Shown: positions 1 to 8,733, counted from the stretch's first letter. The stretch: DNA of 64,000 nt from Saccharopolyspora rhizosphaerae (GCF_003931915.1 NZ_RSAA01000004.1:248001-312000), one strand, 5' to 3'. Translations and numbers: made by a program. Notes: generated by a model from the letters alone, not told the origin.

Positions 1-477
1 GACGTCCATCAGCCCGGTCAGCAGCGGACCGGAGATGAGCAGGCTGCCCGAGACGGCGACACCGCCGCAGAGCGCCAGCGCGACGCCGCGCTCGCGGACC
101 GGCAGCCAGCGGCTGACGGTCCTGGTCGCCGCCGGGAACGCCGGTGCCTCACCGATCCCGAGGAGTAGCCGGATGACCAGGAGGCCGGCGAACGACCCGG
201 CCACCGGGATCAGGGCGGTGGTGATCGAGAACAGCACGACGGCGGTCAGCAGCACCCGGCGGCACCCGAACCGGTCCACCAGCGGTCCGGACAGGAACGC
301 GGCGACCATGTAGCCGACGGAGAAGACGGAGCTGATGATCCCGTACTGCGCGGTGGTGATCCCGAAGGCCTCCTCCAGCGGTCCGACCGCGTAGGAGACC
401 GCGCTGCGGTCGATGTAGTTGATGACGATGAGGCTGACGACCAGCCCCAGCGTCACGAAGCGGAACCGTGTGCTCAT
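1..477 (-). CDS. MFS permease, anion:cation symporter-like (3' end off window)
   Basis: N-terminal 159 residues of a major facilitator superfamily permease; the gene continues past the left edge. The ATG at 477 has GAAGGA 8 nt upstream. Visible are TM1 (about residues 7-24) ending in NYIDRSAVSYAV, the loop 2-3 signature LVDRFGCRRVL (66-76) and GIGEAPAFPAATRTVSRW (107-124), the pattern of sugar-acid/organic-anion proton symporters (ACS family). It lies 45 nt downstream of the amidohydrolase and is probably the last gene of the leftward operon, supplying the substrate of the pathway. The exact substrate cannot be read from the sequence; an organic anion is the family expectation. Confidence 0.9.
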   Translation of the reverse strand, partial: MSTRFRFVTLGLVVSLIVINYIDRSAVSYAVGPLEEAFGITTAQYGIISSVFSVGYMVAAFLSGPLVDRFGCRRVLLTAVVLFSITTALIPVAGSFAGLLVIRLLLGIGEAPAFPAATRTVSRWLPVRERGVALALCGGVAVSGSLLISGPLLTGLMDV

Positions 478-522
478 GTGGGCTTCCTTCGAACAGGGAC
501 TGCTCTCACGGTGGGGTGGGCA

Positions 523-1989
523 TCAGCGTCCGGTCGGGCGGTGCAGGTAGGTGCCGCGCGGTTCACCGAGCACCTTGCCGTCGTCGAAGATCCGCTGTCC
601 CCGGAGGAACGTCGTCTCGACCGTCGCCCCGACTTCCAGGCCGCGGAAGGGCGTGTACTCCTGGGTGGATTCGGAGTCCGCCGGGTCCACCACGAACGAC
701 CGGTCCGGGTCCACCAGCGCGATGTCGGCGTCGAAACCCGGTGCGACGTCGCCCTTCGTGGGCAAGCCGAGGCGCCGGGCCGGGTTCGTCGAGACGAGCT
801 CGGCGACGGTCGACATCGGCAGTCCGCGCTTGCGCCCCTCGCCGACGAGACCGGGCAGCAGGTACTCGGTGCCGCCGAACCCGGACTTGGCGGCGAACAC
901 GTCGTCGCGGTCCTGCCCGAACTTCTTCTCCTCGCGGCAGCAGGCGTGGTCGGACACCACCCAGCTGACGTCGCCGGCGAGCAGGTGCTCCCACAACTTC
1001 TCGACGTCCGCCCTCGGGCGCAGCGGCGGGTTGACCTTGCCGCCGACCCCGTCGGCCGTGGTGACGTCGGCGAGCAGGTGGCCGATGGTGACCTCCCGCC
1101 GGAAGTCGACGTGCGGGAAGGTCTTCGCCATCAGCATCGCCGCTTCCATCGCCTTCGCCGACGACAGGTGCAGCAGGTTGATGGTGGGCAGGCCGGTCTC
1201 GTGCGCGAGGTAGGAGGCGATGGTGACCGCCAGGCCTTCCGAGTGCGGCGGGCGGGACGCGCTGTAGGCCTCCAGGCCGGACAGCGAGCCCTCCTCCTCG
1301 ACCATCCGCGTGTAGGCGGTCATGATCTCGGCCGTCTCGCAGTGCAGGGACAGCGAGATCTGGTCGGCGATCTCCGGGTTCGCCTCGCGCGCGGCTTGGA
1401 TGCCGCGCATCACGAACTCGAAGTGGGCGATGTCGTAGCGCTCGCCCTCCGGGATCATCAGGAAGTCGCTCTGGTCGGTGGACCGTCCGTGCAGCCCGTG
1501 GCTGCCGTAGAACATGAAGATCTTGAACGAGGTCACGCCGTGATCGCGCACGAGGGACGGGATCTCGTCGATGTGCGAGGCCTGCATGGGCGCGAGGTGG
1601 AACGCGTAGTCCACGTAGGACTTGCCCTCGGCGGCGTCGAGCACCTCCGGGAAGACCTCGGAGTAGGGGCCGCCGCGGTTGAGGTAGTACTGACCGGTCC
1701 GCATGTAGGTCAGCGAGGTCGTCACCCCGCCCTGCGCGCACGCCCGGCTCTCCGTGGTGGTGTCGTCGGAGAGCGGGTTGTAGATCCCCCAGTGCTGGTG
1801 GGCGTCGACGACACCGGGGAACGCCAGCAGCCCGCGTCCTTCGTGGACCTCGGTCCCGTCCGGGACGGTCAGCCCGGGGCCGACTTCGGAGATCACGCCG
1901 TCGGTGACGGCGATGTCGGCGGCGACGGGTTCGCCGCCGCCCGGGCGGACCACGCGGACGTCGCGGAGGATCAAGTCGGGCCGGGTCAT
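523..1989 (-). CDS. Cyclic amidohydrolase (dihydroorotase/hydantoinase/allantoinase-like)
   Basis: A 488-residue cytosolic metal-dependent amidohydrolase of the hydantoinase/dihydroorotase/allantoinase superfamily, expected to hydrolyse a cyclic amide. The metal site is visible: DAHQHWG (H64, H66), a lysine in SFKIFMFYG (about 160) where the family carries the bridging carbamylated Lys, LHCE (about 225), HLSS (about 284) and SDHA (about 357). The ATG at 1989 overlaps the stop of the upstream FAD oxidoreductase by 4 nt (ATGA), with GGAAGG 7-8 nt upstream, so the two are translationally coupled. The combination with a flavoenzyme and, divergently, CoA-transferase and CitE genes argues for degradation of a cyclic imide- or hydantoin-like compound rather than allantoin, but the substrate is unknown. 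Confidence 0.85.
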   Translation of the reverse strand: MTRPDLILRDVRVVRPGGGEPVAADIAVTDGVISEVGPGLTVPDGTEVHEGRGLLAFPGVVDAHQHWGIYNPLSDDTTTESRACAQGGVTTSLTYMRTGQYYLNRGGPYSEVFPEVLDAAEGKSYVDYAFHLAPMQASHIDEIPSLVRDHGVTSFKIFMFYGSHGLHGRSTDQSDFLMIPEGERYDIAHFEFVMRGIQAAREANPEIADQISLSLHCETAEIMTAYTRMVEEEGSLSGLEAYSASRPPHSEGLAVTIASYLAHETGLPTINLLHLSSAKAMEAAMLMAKTFPHVDFRREVTIGHLLADVTTADGVGGKVNPPLRPRADVEKLWEHLLAGDVSWVVSDHACCREEKKFGQDRDDVFAAKSGFGGTEYLLPGLVGEGRKRGLPMSTVAELVSTNPARRLGLPTKGDVAPGFDADIALVDPDRSFVVDPADSESTQEYTPFRGLEVGATVETTFLRGQRIFDDGKVLGEPRGTYLHRPTGR

Positions 1990-3380
1990 CTGGCACCTTC
2001 CGGAGTGAGGGGGCGGGTGGTGGCGACCGACCGGGCGAGGTGCCCGGCGGCGAGGTAGGCGAGGCCCAGCGCGGGGAGCAGGCCGTTGCCGGCCAGGTAG
2101 CCGGCCGCGCCGTGGCCGGAGATGCCGGCGGCGGCGCCACCGGACGCGTACAGCCCGGGGATCGGGTCACCGGCGTGGTCGAGGACGCGTGCGTGCTCGT
2201 CGACGAGCAGTCCGCCCTGCGTGTGGAACAGCGCGGGGATGATCTCCACCGCGTGCAGCGGTGCGCGCAGCGGTTGCGCGGTGGTGCGGCCGAACCGGTC
2301 GGTGCGCTCCCCCGCCGCGACCTCGGCCAGCGCGTCGAGTTCGGGTTCGAGTTCCGCGGCGGGAACTCCGATCACCGTCGCCAGCTCGGTGGCCGAATGC
2401 GCGGTGCGCACCGCCCCGGCCGCCTCGACGTCCTGGAAGTCGCCGAACGCGCGGCAGGCCTGGGCGATGCGCTCGTCGAAGACCAGCCACCCGCGCCCGC
2501 CGGGCCTGGCGGCCAGCGCGGCGGCGTACTCGGAGTAGCCGGTGGTCTCGTCGCCGAACCGGCGTCCTCCGGTGTCGACGACGGCACCGCCGTGCATCAC
2601 CGCCGTCCAGGTCACCAGGGTGCGCGCCGACGCCGAGAGCGCGGCGTGGCCCTGGTAGGCGTCCAGGAAGCCCGTCGCGGCACCGAGCTCGCGCCCGATC
2701 CGCAGCGCGTCGCCGCGGGAGTGCTCCCCGCCGTGGTAGGTCGCTCCCGCGATCTCGGGCACGTGCGCGGACACCAGCTCGGGGTCGGCGCCGTAGCCGT
2801 TGGTGGCCAGCAGCACCGCTCGCGCGCGGATCTCCTCATACCCACCGTCCGGCGTGCTGACGGTGGCGACCGCGCTCCCGTCCGGCCCGGGGGCGACCGC
2901 GGTCAGCCTGGCGGGAACCATGAGGTCGGCCCGTTCGCTGCGTTCCACGGCCTCGACGAGGTGGCGCAGCAGCGAGGAACCGTGCCTGCCGGGCAGGCTG
3001 TGCACCCTGGGCGCCGAGTGGCCGGGGTAGGTGAAGTCGGTGGGCAGTTCGACCGGCACGCCGACGTGGTCGGCGAGCCATTCCACGAGTTCGGCGCCGA
3101 CGCGGGCCAGGGCCGAGGCGACCCGCACGTCCGCGGAACCGCCGGTCTTGCGCGCGATGTCGGCGACGAACTGCTCAGGTGAGTCGTCGATCCCGGCCGC
3201 CGCCTGGAAGCGGGATCCCGGCCCGGGAACCATCGCGGTGGACATCGAGGTGTTGTTCCCGCGCCGGAAGTTCGGGTCGGAGTCCACCACGAGCACGTCA
3301 AGACCCAGTTCGGCAGCGCGGACCGCGGCGCTCAACCCGCCTCCGGCTCCCGCGACCACCAGGTCGACGTCGAACGTCAT
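1986..3380 (-). CDS. FAD-dependent oxidoreductase (fumarate reductase/ketosteroid dehydrogenase flavoprotein family)
   Basis: A 464-residue flavoprotein. Domains in order: N-terminal FAD Rossmann segment (VAGAGGGLSAAVRAAELG, about residues 8-25) with the acidic strand end VVDSD, a capping domain, a HGGEHSRGDA segment resembling the substrate-binding region of fumarate-reductase flavoproteins, HTQGGL, and the C-terminal FAD-binding GLYASGG/GAAGYLAGNG. The ATG at 3380 is chosen because GGAGGAGGAAGG sits directly upstream and the Rossmann fold begins a few residues later; longer readings would cross the divergent promoter. It is first in the leftward operon, overlapping the amidohydrolase by 4 nt. 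Likely role: dehydrogenation or reduction of a C=C bond in the catabolic substrate; substrate unknown. Confidence 0.87.
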   Translation of the reverse strand: MTFDVDLVVAGAGGGLSAAVRAAELGLDVLVVDSDPNFRRGNNTSMSTAMVPGPGSRFQAAAGIDDSPEQFVADIARKTGGSADVRVASALARVGAELVEWLADHVGVPVELPTDFTYPGHSAPRVHSLPGRHGSSLLRHLVEAVERSERADLMVPARLTAVAPGPDGSAVATVSTPDGGYEEIRARAVLLATNGYGADPELVSAHVPEIAGATYHGGEHSRGDALRIGRELGAATGFLDAYQGHAALSASARTLVTWTAVMHGGAVVDTGGRRFGDETTGYSEYAAALAARPGGRGWLVFDERIAQACRAFGDFQDVEAAGAVRTAHSATELATVIGVPAAELEPELDALAEVAAGERTDRFGRTTAQPLRAPLHAVEIIPALFHTQGGLLVDEHARVLDHAGDPIPGLYASGGAAAGISGHGAAGYLAGNGLLPALGLAYLAAGHLARSVATTRPLTPEGAR

Positions 3381-3411
3381 CCTTCCTCCTCCTCCCGACC
3401 CTGCGGCAGTC

Positions 3412-3428
3412 GTTCCGCTCGGCGGAAC
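3412..3428. promoter_or_regulatory. Candidate IclR operator in divergent promoter region
   Basis: Perfect inverted repeat GTTCCGC-TCG-GCGGAAC in the 195-bp space between the divergent operons. Further half-sites occur at 3442 (GTTCCG), 3494 (GCGGAAC) and 3535 (GTTCCG). IclR-family regulators commonly bind such short GTTCC/GGAAC dyads and are usually encoded next to them; assignment to the adjacent IclR gene is inference. Confidence 0.5.
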
Positions 3429-3456
3429 AGCTGCCCGGGCCGTTCCGGTGAGGTCG

Positions 3457-3485
3457 ATAACACCAGGTGGACTGTTCAAAAACAA
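3457..3485 (-). promoter_or_regulatory. Candidate sigma-70-type promoter of the leftward operon
   Basis: On the minus strand TTGTTT (3485-3480) is followed after exactly 17 nt by TGTTAT (3462-3457), about 75 nt before the FAD oxidoreductase start. It sits between the operator-like GTTCC dyads, so repression or activation by the IclR protein is plausible. Only the spacing and motif similarity support it. Confidence 0.35.
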
Positions 3486-3575
3486 TGGCTGCGGCGGAAC
3501 TTCTTGACAGGCTGCCGAGCGGAGCCCCACTCTTGTTCCGTCCAGCGGTACGTCAGGGAGCACGAGGAGGACCGA

Positions 3576-4376
3576 GTGGCGGAGCCGACCGGGACCGGGG
3601 CCACCGAACGGGTGGCGGACGTCCTGCTGCTGTTCACCTACGGGCCGCCGACGCTCGGCGTGACCAGGGTGTCCCGCGAACTCGACCTGTCCAAAGCCGT
3701 GGTGCACCGCATCCTGCGGTCACTGACCAGCCGCGACCTCATCGCCTACGACCCGGACACCCGCGAGTACCGGCTGGGGCCCGCCGCTGCCGCGCTGGGC
3801 AGCCGGGCACTGCGCGACTCCGACCTGCGGGCCACGGCCCTGCCGTTCCTGTCCGAGCTGCGAGACCGCCTGCACGAGACCGTCACGATCAGCGCGAAGG
3901 TCCACGGTGGACGCGTCTACCTCGACCAGGTCGTCGGCAACCACGAGATCACCATGTCGGTGGAGCTCGGCCGGCGGTTCCCGCTGCACGCCGGCTCGTC
4001 CGGCAAGTGCATGCTCGCCCACTCAGACCCCGACGAGGTCGACCGGTTGCTCGCAGGCGAACTCCAGGCGCTCACCCCGGCAACGCCCACCGACCCCGAA
4101 GCGCTGCGCGCCGAGCTCACCGAGATCCGCGCACGCGGGTACGCGGCGTCGGCGGGCGAGCGCCAAGGCGACGCCGGTTCGGTCGCCGTGCCGGTCTTCG
4201 GACCCGGCGGTCTCGTCGGCGCGGTCTCGGTGTGCGGGCCGCGGTTCCGCGTCACCGAGGAGTTCGTCGCCGACACCGCCCCGGAGCTGATCGAGACCGC
4301 CGACCGGATCACCGCCCAGCTCGGCGGCACCGCACCCGCGCGCGCCGTCCACACCTCCACCGGAAGGACGACATGA
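3576..4376 (+). CDS. IclR-family transcriptional regulator
   Basis: 266-residue regulator. The N-terminal winged helix-turn-helix spans about residues 8-65 (TRVSRELDLSKAVVHRILRSL), followed by the IclR effector domain with HETVTISAKVHGGRVYLDQV, HAGSSGKCMLAH and the C-terminal AVSVCGPRFRVTEE. The GTG at 3576 is preferred over earlier in-frame starts because CACGAGGAGG lies 6-10 nt before it. Its stop overlaps the CoA-transferase ATG by 4 nt, so regulator and enzymes are cotranscribed. Such regulators sense pathway substrates or products and usually control the divergent promoter as well; the GTTCCGC dyads upstream are the likely sites. Confidence 0.92.
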   Translation: MAEPTGTGATERVADVLLLFTYGPPTLGVTRVSRELDLSKAVVHRILRSLTSRDLIAYDPDTREYRLGPAAAALGSRALRDSDLRATALPFLSELRDRLHETVTISAKVHGGRVYLDQVVGNHEITMSVELGRRFPLHAGSSGKCMLAHSDPDEVDRLLAGELQALTPATPTDPEALRAELTEIRARGYAASAGERQGDAGSVAVPVFGPGGLVGAVSVCGPRFRVTEEFVADTAPELIETADRITAQLGGTAPARAVHTSTGRTT

Positions 4377-5569
4377 GCCACGACCACCCGGCTGCGCTGG
4401 GGGGCCTGAAGGTCCTCGACGCCTCCACCCTGTTCGCCGGCCCGCTGGCCGCCACGCTGCTCGGCGACCAGGGCGCCGACGTGATCAAGATCGAGCACCC
4501 GCGGGGCGATCCGGCCCGCACCCACGGCGCGCAGAAGGACGGCGTCGGGCTCTGGTGGAAGATGTTGGCGCGCAACAAGAGAGCGATCACGCTGGTGCTC
4601 TCCACCCCGCGCGGCCGGGAGCTGTTCCTCGACCTGGCCACCGACGCGGACGTGGTGATCGAGAACTTCCGGCCCGGAACGCTGGAGCGCTGGGGTCTCG
4701 GCTGGGAGGAGCTGTCCGCCCGCAACCCGCGCCTGGTCCTGGCGCGGGTGACCGGCTTCGGCCAGACCGGCCCCTACTCGCACCGCCCCGGGTTCGGCAC
4801 GCTCGCCGAGGCGATGAGCGGGTTCGCGGCCATGACCGGCGAACCGGACGGACCTCCCACCCTGCCGCCGTTCGGCCTCGCCGACGGCGTGGCCGCGCTG
4901 ACCACGGCGTTCGGCATCATGACCGCACTGCGGGCCCGGGAGACCACCGGCCGCGGGCAGGTGCTGGACACCGCGATCATCGAGCCGCTGCTGCACCTGC
5001 TCGGTCCCGGCCTGATCGCCTACGACCAGCTCGGCGTCCTGCAACCGCGCACTGGCAACCGCTCCACCAACAACGCTCCGCGCAACACCTACCAGTGCGC
5101 CGACGGCCAGTGGGTGGCGGTGTCCACCAGCGCCCACTCCATCGCCGAGCGGGTGATGCGGCTGGTCGGGGCTCCCGAGCTGATCGACGAGCCGTGGTTC
5201 GCCAGCGGCGCGGGTCGCGCCGAGCACGTCGAGCAGCTGGACGCGGCCGTCGGGTCCTGGATCGCCGCCCGCAAGCGGGACGAGGTCGTGGCCGCGTTCG
5301 AGGAGGCCGAAGCCGCGGTCGCACCGATCTACACCGCCGCCGACGTGCTCGCCGATCCGCACTTCACCGCGCTGGGCAGCATCGTGACGATCGACGACGA
5401 CGAACTCGGGCCCGTCCGCTTCCAGAACACCCCGTTCCGCCTGTCGGAGACTCCCGGGTCCGTGCGCACCACCGGCCCCCGGCTGGGGGCGCACACCGCG
5501 GAGGTCCTGGGCGAGATCGGGATCGGCACCGACGAGCTGGAGCAGCTGCGGGAGCAGGGGGTCGTGTGA
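4373..5569 (+). CDS. CoA transferase, family III (CaiB/BaiF)
   Basis: 398-residue class III CoA transferase, expected to move CoA between a donor thioester and a carboxylic acid in the cytosol. Typical N-terminus (GLKVLDASTLFAGPLAATLL, GADVIKIEHP), NKRAITL, VVIENFRPGTLERWGLG, and the segment GRGQVLDTAI, whose Asp aligns with the catalytic Asp of the family; the length is normal (about 400). The start is set by GGAAGG five nt before the ATG and the 4-nt overlap with iclR. Followed by CitE with a GTGA overlap. In itaconate and mesaconate pathways a CaiB protein activates a C5 dicarboxylate that a CitE-type lyase later cleaves; the same logic may apply here. Confidence 0.92.
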   Translation: MSHDHPAALGGLKVLDASTLFAGPLAATLLGDQGADVIKIEHPRGDPARTHGAQKDGVGLWWKMLARNKRAITLVLSTPRGRELFLDLATDADVVIENFRPGTLERWGLGWEELSARNPRLVLARVTGFGQTGPYSHRPGFGTLAEAMSGFAAMTGEPDGPPTLPPFGLADGVAALTTAFGIMTALRARETTGRGQVLDTAIIEPLLHLLGPGLIAYDQLGVLQPRTGNRSTNNAPRNTYQCADGQWVAVSTSAHSIAERVMRLVGAPELIDEPWFASGAGRAEHVEQLDAAVGSWIAARKRDEVVAAFEEAEAAVAPIYTAADVLADPHFTALGSIVTIDDDELGPVRFQNTPFRLSETPGSVRTTGPRLGAHTAEVLGEIGIGTDELEQLREQGVV

Positions 5570-6444
5570 CCGCCATCGGACTGGCCCGCAGCTGGCTCTA
5601 CGCGCCCGGACACCGCCCGGACCTGGTCCGCAAGGCGCTCGAGGGGCCCGCCGACGCCGTGGTCGTCGACCTGGAGGACGCGGTGCCCCCCGCGCAGAAG
5701 GAGCAGGCCCGGGACGCGGTGGTCGCGATCTGCGACACCGCGGCCGACCGGGTCTGGGTCCGCATCAACGCCTCCGGTACGAAGTGGGCGGACGGGGACG
5801 CAGCCGCGCTGTCGGGCAGCCCGCCAGCGGGCGTGCGCGTCCCCAAGGCCGAGGACCCGGCGACCGTGGCGGCCCTCGCCGAACGGACCGGACTTCCGCT
5901 GCAACTGCTGATCGAGAGCGCCCGCGGGCTGCGCCGGGTCTTCGAGCTCGCCGAGTGCCACCCGCTGGTCGCCGGCGTCTCGCCCGGAGAAGCGGACCTC
6001 GCCGCCGACCTGCGGATCCGCGATCGCCGCGAGCTGGCGTGGGCCCGCGCCCGCATCGTCACCGCGAACCGCGCGGCCGGGCTGCCCAGCCCGGTCGCGA
6101 GCGTCTGGACGGACCTGTCCGACACCGCGGGTCTCGCCGAGGACAGCGCCGCGCTGCGCGACGCGGGGTTCTTCGGCCGCTCGGTGATCCACCCGAGCCA
6201 GATCGCACCGGTGCACCGCGCCTTCACCCCGGACCGCGACGAAGTGCAGCGGGCCCGCGCCCTGCTCGACGCGCTCGACGTCGCGGGCGACTCCTCGACG
6301 TGGGTCGACGACCGCGGTCGCTTCGTCGACCCGGCCGTCGTCGCCGGTGCTCGATGGGTCGCCGAACTCGCCGACACGCTCCGAGACCTCCCCGACGACC
6401 ACGACGAACCGGCCGGAGCCAGGCCGGGAAGGAGCAACCCGTGA
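5566..6444 (+). CDS. CitE/HpcH-type acyl-CoA lyase (citrate lyase beta-like)
   Basis: 292-residue HpcH/HpaI-CitE family protein that should cleave a beta-hydroxyacyl-CoA (malyl- or citramalyl-CoA type) by retro-aldol chemistry using Mg. Visible family residues: RSWLYAPGHRPD, VVVDLEDAVPP, WVRINA, the metal ligands in LLIESARG and GEADLAADL, and GFFGRSVIHPSQI. The GTG start overlaps the CoA-transferase stop (GTGA), and its own stop overlaps the next gene by 4 nt. Its place directly behind a CaiB transferase suggests that it acts on the CoA ester the transferase generates. No MaoC-type hydratase is encoded in the visible cluster. Confidence 0.9.
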   Translation: MTAIGLARSWLYAPGHRPDLVRKALEGPADAVVVDLEDAVPPAQKEQARDAVVAICDTAADRVWVRINASGTKWADGDAAALSGSPPAGVRVPKAEDPATVAALAERTGLPLQLLIESARGLRRVFELAECHPLVAGVSPGEADLAADLRIRDRRELAWARARIVTANRAAGLPSPVASVWTDLSDTAGLAEDSAALRDAGFFGRSVIHPSQIAPVHRAFTPDRDEVQRARALLDALDVAGDSSTWVDDRGRFVDPAVVAGARWVAELADTLRDLPDDHDEPAGARPGRSNP

Positions 6445-7271
6445 GCAGCACCACCGCCGCAGGCCCCGACCTGCTCGCCGCCTTCCGCGACGGAACGCGG
6501 GTGATCGAGCTCGGCCACCCCCTCTACACCGGGATGGCGGGCTCGCCGAACCACCCCGGGTTCCGGATGACGCTGGAGCGCCGGCACGGTGACGCCGTCC
6601 GCCCCGACGGCGGCTCGGCCTCCAACGAGGTCATCGTCACCGGCGGGCACACCGGCACGCACGTCGACGCGCTCGCGCACGTCAGCCACGACGGACTGCT
6701 GCACGGCGGCGTCGACGCCGCCGAAGCCCAGCGCGGCGGGAAGCACGCGGTGCACGGCGCGGAGACCATCCCGCCGATGGTCACCCGAGGCGTGTTCCTC
6801 GACGTCGCCGCGGTGCACGGCGTGGACGTGCTGGGAGCCGGGTACGGCGTGACCGCCGAGGACCTGGAGCGGGCCGCCGAGCGAGCGGGAGCCGAACCCG
6901 GCCCCGGTGACGTGGTCGTGGTGCGGACGGGCTGGGGACGGCTGTTCGGCGACCCGCAGGCCTACGTGGGCAAGGAGACCGGTGTTCCCGGCATGACGGT
7001 GGAGGGTGCGCAGTGGCTCGCCGAGCGGCGGATCGTCGCCACCGGCACCGACACCACCGCCTACGAGCAGATCCCGGCGGGCGCCGGGCACCGGGTGCTG
7101 CCGGTCCACCGGGTGCTGCTGGTCGACCACGGCATCCACATCGTCGAGCACATGGCCTGCGAGGACGCCGCCGAAGCCGGGCTGGGCGAGTTCCTCGCGG
7201 TGTTCGCGCCGCTGCGGATCGTCGGCGCCACCGGAGCTCCGGTCCGCCCGCTGGCGGTGGTCCCGGCATGA
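6441..7271 (+). CDS. Cyclase-family metal-dependent hydrolase (kynurenine formamidase-like)
   Basis: 276-residue cyclase-family protein. The diagnostic metal motif HxGTHxDA is present as HTGTHVDALAHV (about residues 72-83), with VIELGHPLYTGM near the N-terminus and the conserved LLVDHGIHIVEHM toward the C-terminus. Members hydrolyse N-formyl or other amides and lactones (kynurenine formamidase, isatin hydrolase, cyclic carboxylates). Start GTG 6441 is preceded by GGGAAGGAG and overlaps citE by 4 nt. In this operon it could hydrolyse the linear or cyclic amide made by the divergent amidohydrolase; that is inference. Confidence 0.88.
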   Translation: MSSTTAAGPDLLAAFRDGTRVIELGHPLYTGMAGSPNHPGFRMTLERRHGDAVRPDGGSASNEVIVTGGHTGTHVDALAHVSHDGLLHGGVDAAEAQRGGKHAVHGAETIPPMVTRGVFLDVAAVHGVDVLGAGYGVTAEDLERAAERAGAEPGPGDVVVVRTGWGRLFGDPQAYVGKETGVPGMTVEGAQWLAERRIVATGTDTTAYEQIPAGAGHRVLPVHRVLLVDHGIHIVEHMACEDAAEAGLGEFLAVFAPLRIVGATGAPVRPLAVVPA

Positions 7272-8683
7272 CGACTCCCGCGCAGCGGATCGGTGAGGTC
7301 GGTGCCCGGCTGGCCGTCGAGGGCGTCGACGACCACCTCGCCGACGACCTGGTCCGCCGGATCGTCGACGTCGTCGGCAACTCCCTGGCGGCCACCCGCG
7401 AGGAGCCCGCCCGGATCGCCGGAGCGGTGGCCACCGAGTGGGCGGGCGCCCCGGATGCGACCGGGATCGGGCTGGCGCAACGCGTTCCCGCACCCTCGGC
7501 GGCGCTGGTCAACGGCACGCTGGCGCACAGCCTCGACTTCGACGACACGCACCTGCCCTCCGTGCTGCACCCGTCGGCGGCGGTGGTCCCGGCCGCGCTG
7601 GCGACGGCCGAGCGCACCGGGGCCGGTGGCCGGGCGCTGCTGGCCGCCGCGGCGATGGGCATCGAGGTGACCTGCCGTCTGGGCATGGCCGGTTACGACG
7701 AGGAGCTGGGCAACTCGGTCTTCTTCGAGCACGGCCAGCACGCGACCGCGATCTGCGGCGCGGTCGGCGCGGCCGTCGCCTCCGGCATGCTGCAGGGCTT
7801 CGACGCGGACCGGCTGACCTCGGTCATCGGCATCGCGGCGAGCATGGGCTCCGGGGTCATCGAGGCCAACCGCACCGGCGGCACCATCAAGCGCGTGCAC
7901 TGCGGGTGGGCCGCCCACGCGGGTGTGGCCGCCGCCGACCTGACCCGGCACGGGTTGACCGGGCCACCCACCGTGATCGAGGGCCGGTTCGGGTTCCTGC
8001 GCGCGTTCTGCGGCGAGCGGGTGCACCCGGAGCGGGTCACCGACGGCCTGGGCGAGGAGTGGGAGACGCCCGGGGTGTTCTTCAAGCCGTACCCCTGCAA
8101 CCACTTCACGCACGCGGGGGTGGACGCCGCGCTGCGGCTGCGCGAGCGCGGGGTGACCGCCGACCAGGTCCGCGAGCTGGTGCTCGGAGCGCCCGCACCC
8201 GTCCTGCGCACGATCGCCGAGCCCGCGGACGAGAAGCGGCGTCCCCGCTCCGGCTACCACGCGGCCTTCTCCGGCCCCTACACCGTGGCCGCGGCTCTGC
8301 TCGGCGGCGGTGGGCTGGGCGTGTTCCACGAGGACTTCACGGACGCGGCAGCGGCCGACCCGCGTCGGCTGGACCTCGCCCAGCGGGTGCGGGTGGTCGC
8401 CGACGACGAGGCCACGGCCGGGTTCCCGCGCCAGTTCCCGGCGGTGCTCACCGCCGAGCTCGCCGACGGCACCTCGGTGACCGAACGCGTCCGGGAGAAC
8501 CGGGGTGGACCGCAGCGACCGCTCTCCAGCGACGAGCTGGCCGCCAAGTTCACCGGCAACGCCGAGCGGGCCGTGGGGCCGGACCGGGCGGCCGAGGTCG
8601 TCACGTCGTTGTGGGACCTGCGCGACGACCGGCCGGTCGCCGCGGTGATGTCCGGCCTGCAGGGGGTCGCGCAGCCGGCGTGA
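7268..8683 (+). CDS. MmgE/PrpD family protein
   Basis: 471-residue member of the MmgE/PrpD superfamily, which includes 2-methylcitrate dehydratase, cis-aconitate decarboxylase and iminodisuccinate epimerase. Seen: the all-helical N-terminal domain with NGTLAHSLDFDDTH and HPSAAVVPAAL, GASMGSGVIEAN-type region, KRVHCGWAAHAGV, the smaller alpha/beta domain (FGFLRAFCGE, FKPYPCNHFTHAGVDAAL) and SGYHAAFSGPY. ATG overlaps the cyclase stop by 4 nt; last gene of the rightward operon, followed by a strong hairpin. With CaiB and CitE nearby a dehydratase, decarboxylase or epimerase acting on a branched dicarboxylate is likely. The specific reaction is not determinable here. Confidence 0.9.
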   Translation: MTTPAQRIGEVGARLAVEGVDDHLADDLVRRIVDVVGNSLAATREEPARIAGAVATEWAGAPDATGIGLAQRVPAPSAALVNGTLAHSLDFDDTHLPSVLHPSAAVVPAALATAERTGAGGRALLAAAAMGIEVTCRLGMAGYDEELGNSVFFEHGQHATAICGAVGAAVASGMLQGFDADRLTSVIGIAASMGSGVIEANRTGGTIKRVHCGWAAHAGVAAADLTRHGLTGPPTVIEGRFGFLRAFCGERVHPERVTDGLGEEWETPGVFFKPYPCNHFTHAGVDAALRLRERGVTADQVRELVLGAPAPVLRTIAEPADEKRRPRSGYHAAFSGPYTVAAALLGGGGLGVFHEDFTDAAAADPRRLDLAQRVRVVADDEATAGFPRQFPAVLTAELADGTSVTERVRENRGGPQRPLSSDELAAKFTGNAERAVGPDRAAEVVTSLWDLRDDRPVAAVMSGLQGVAQPA

Positions 8684-8699
8684 CCCGGTCTCGACCACG

Positions 8700-8733
8700 C
8701 AGAGGCCGGAGCCCCGAGCGGCTCCGGCCTCTG
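8700..8733 (+). terminator. Rho-independent-like hairpin after the catabolic operon
   Basis: Perfect 14-bp stem (CAGAGGCCGGAGCC / GGCTCCGGCCTCTG) with a 6-nt loop, 16 nt past the MmgE/PrpD stop. There is no U-tract, as is usual for actinobacterial terminators. Confidence 0.75.
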
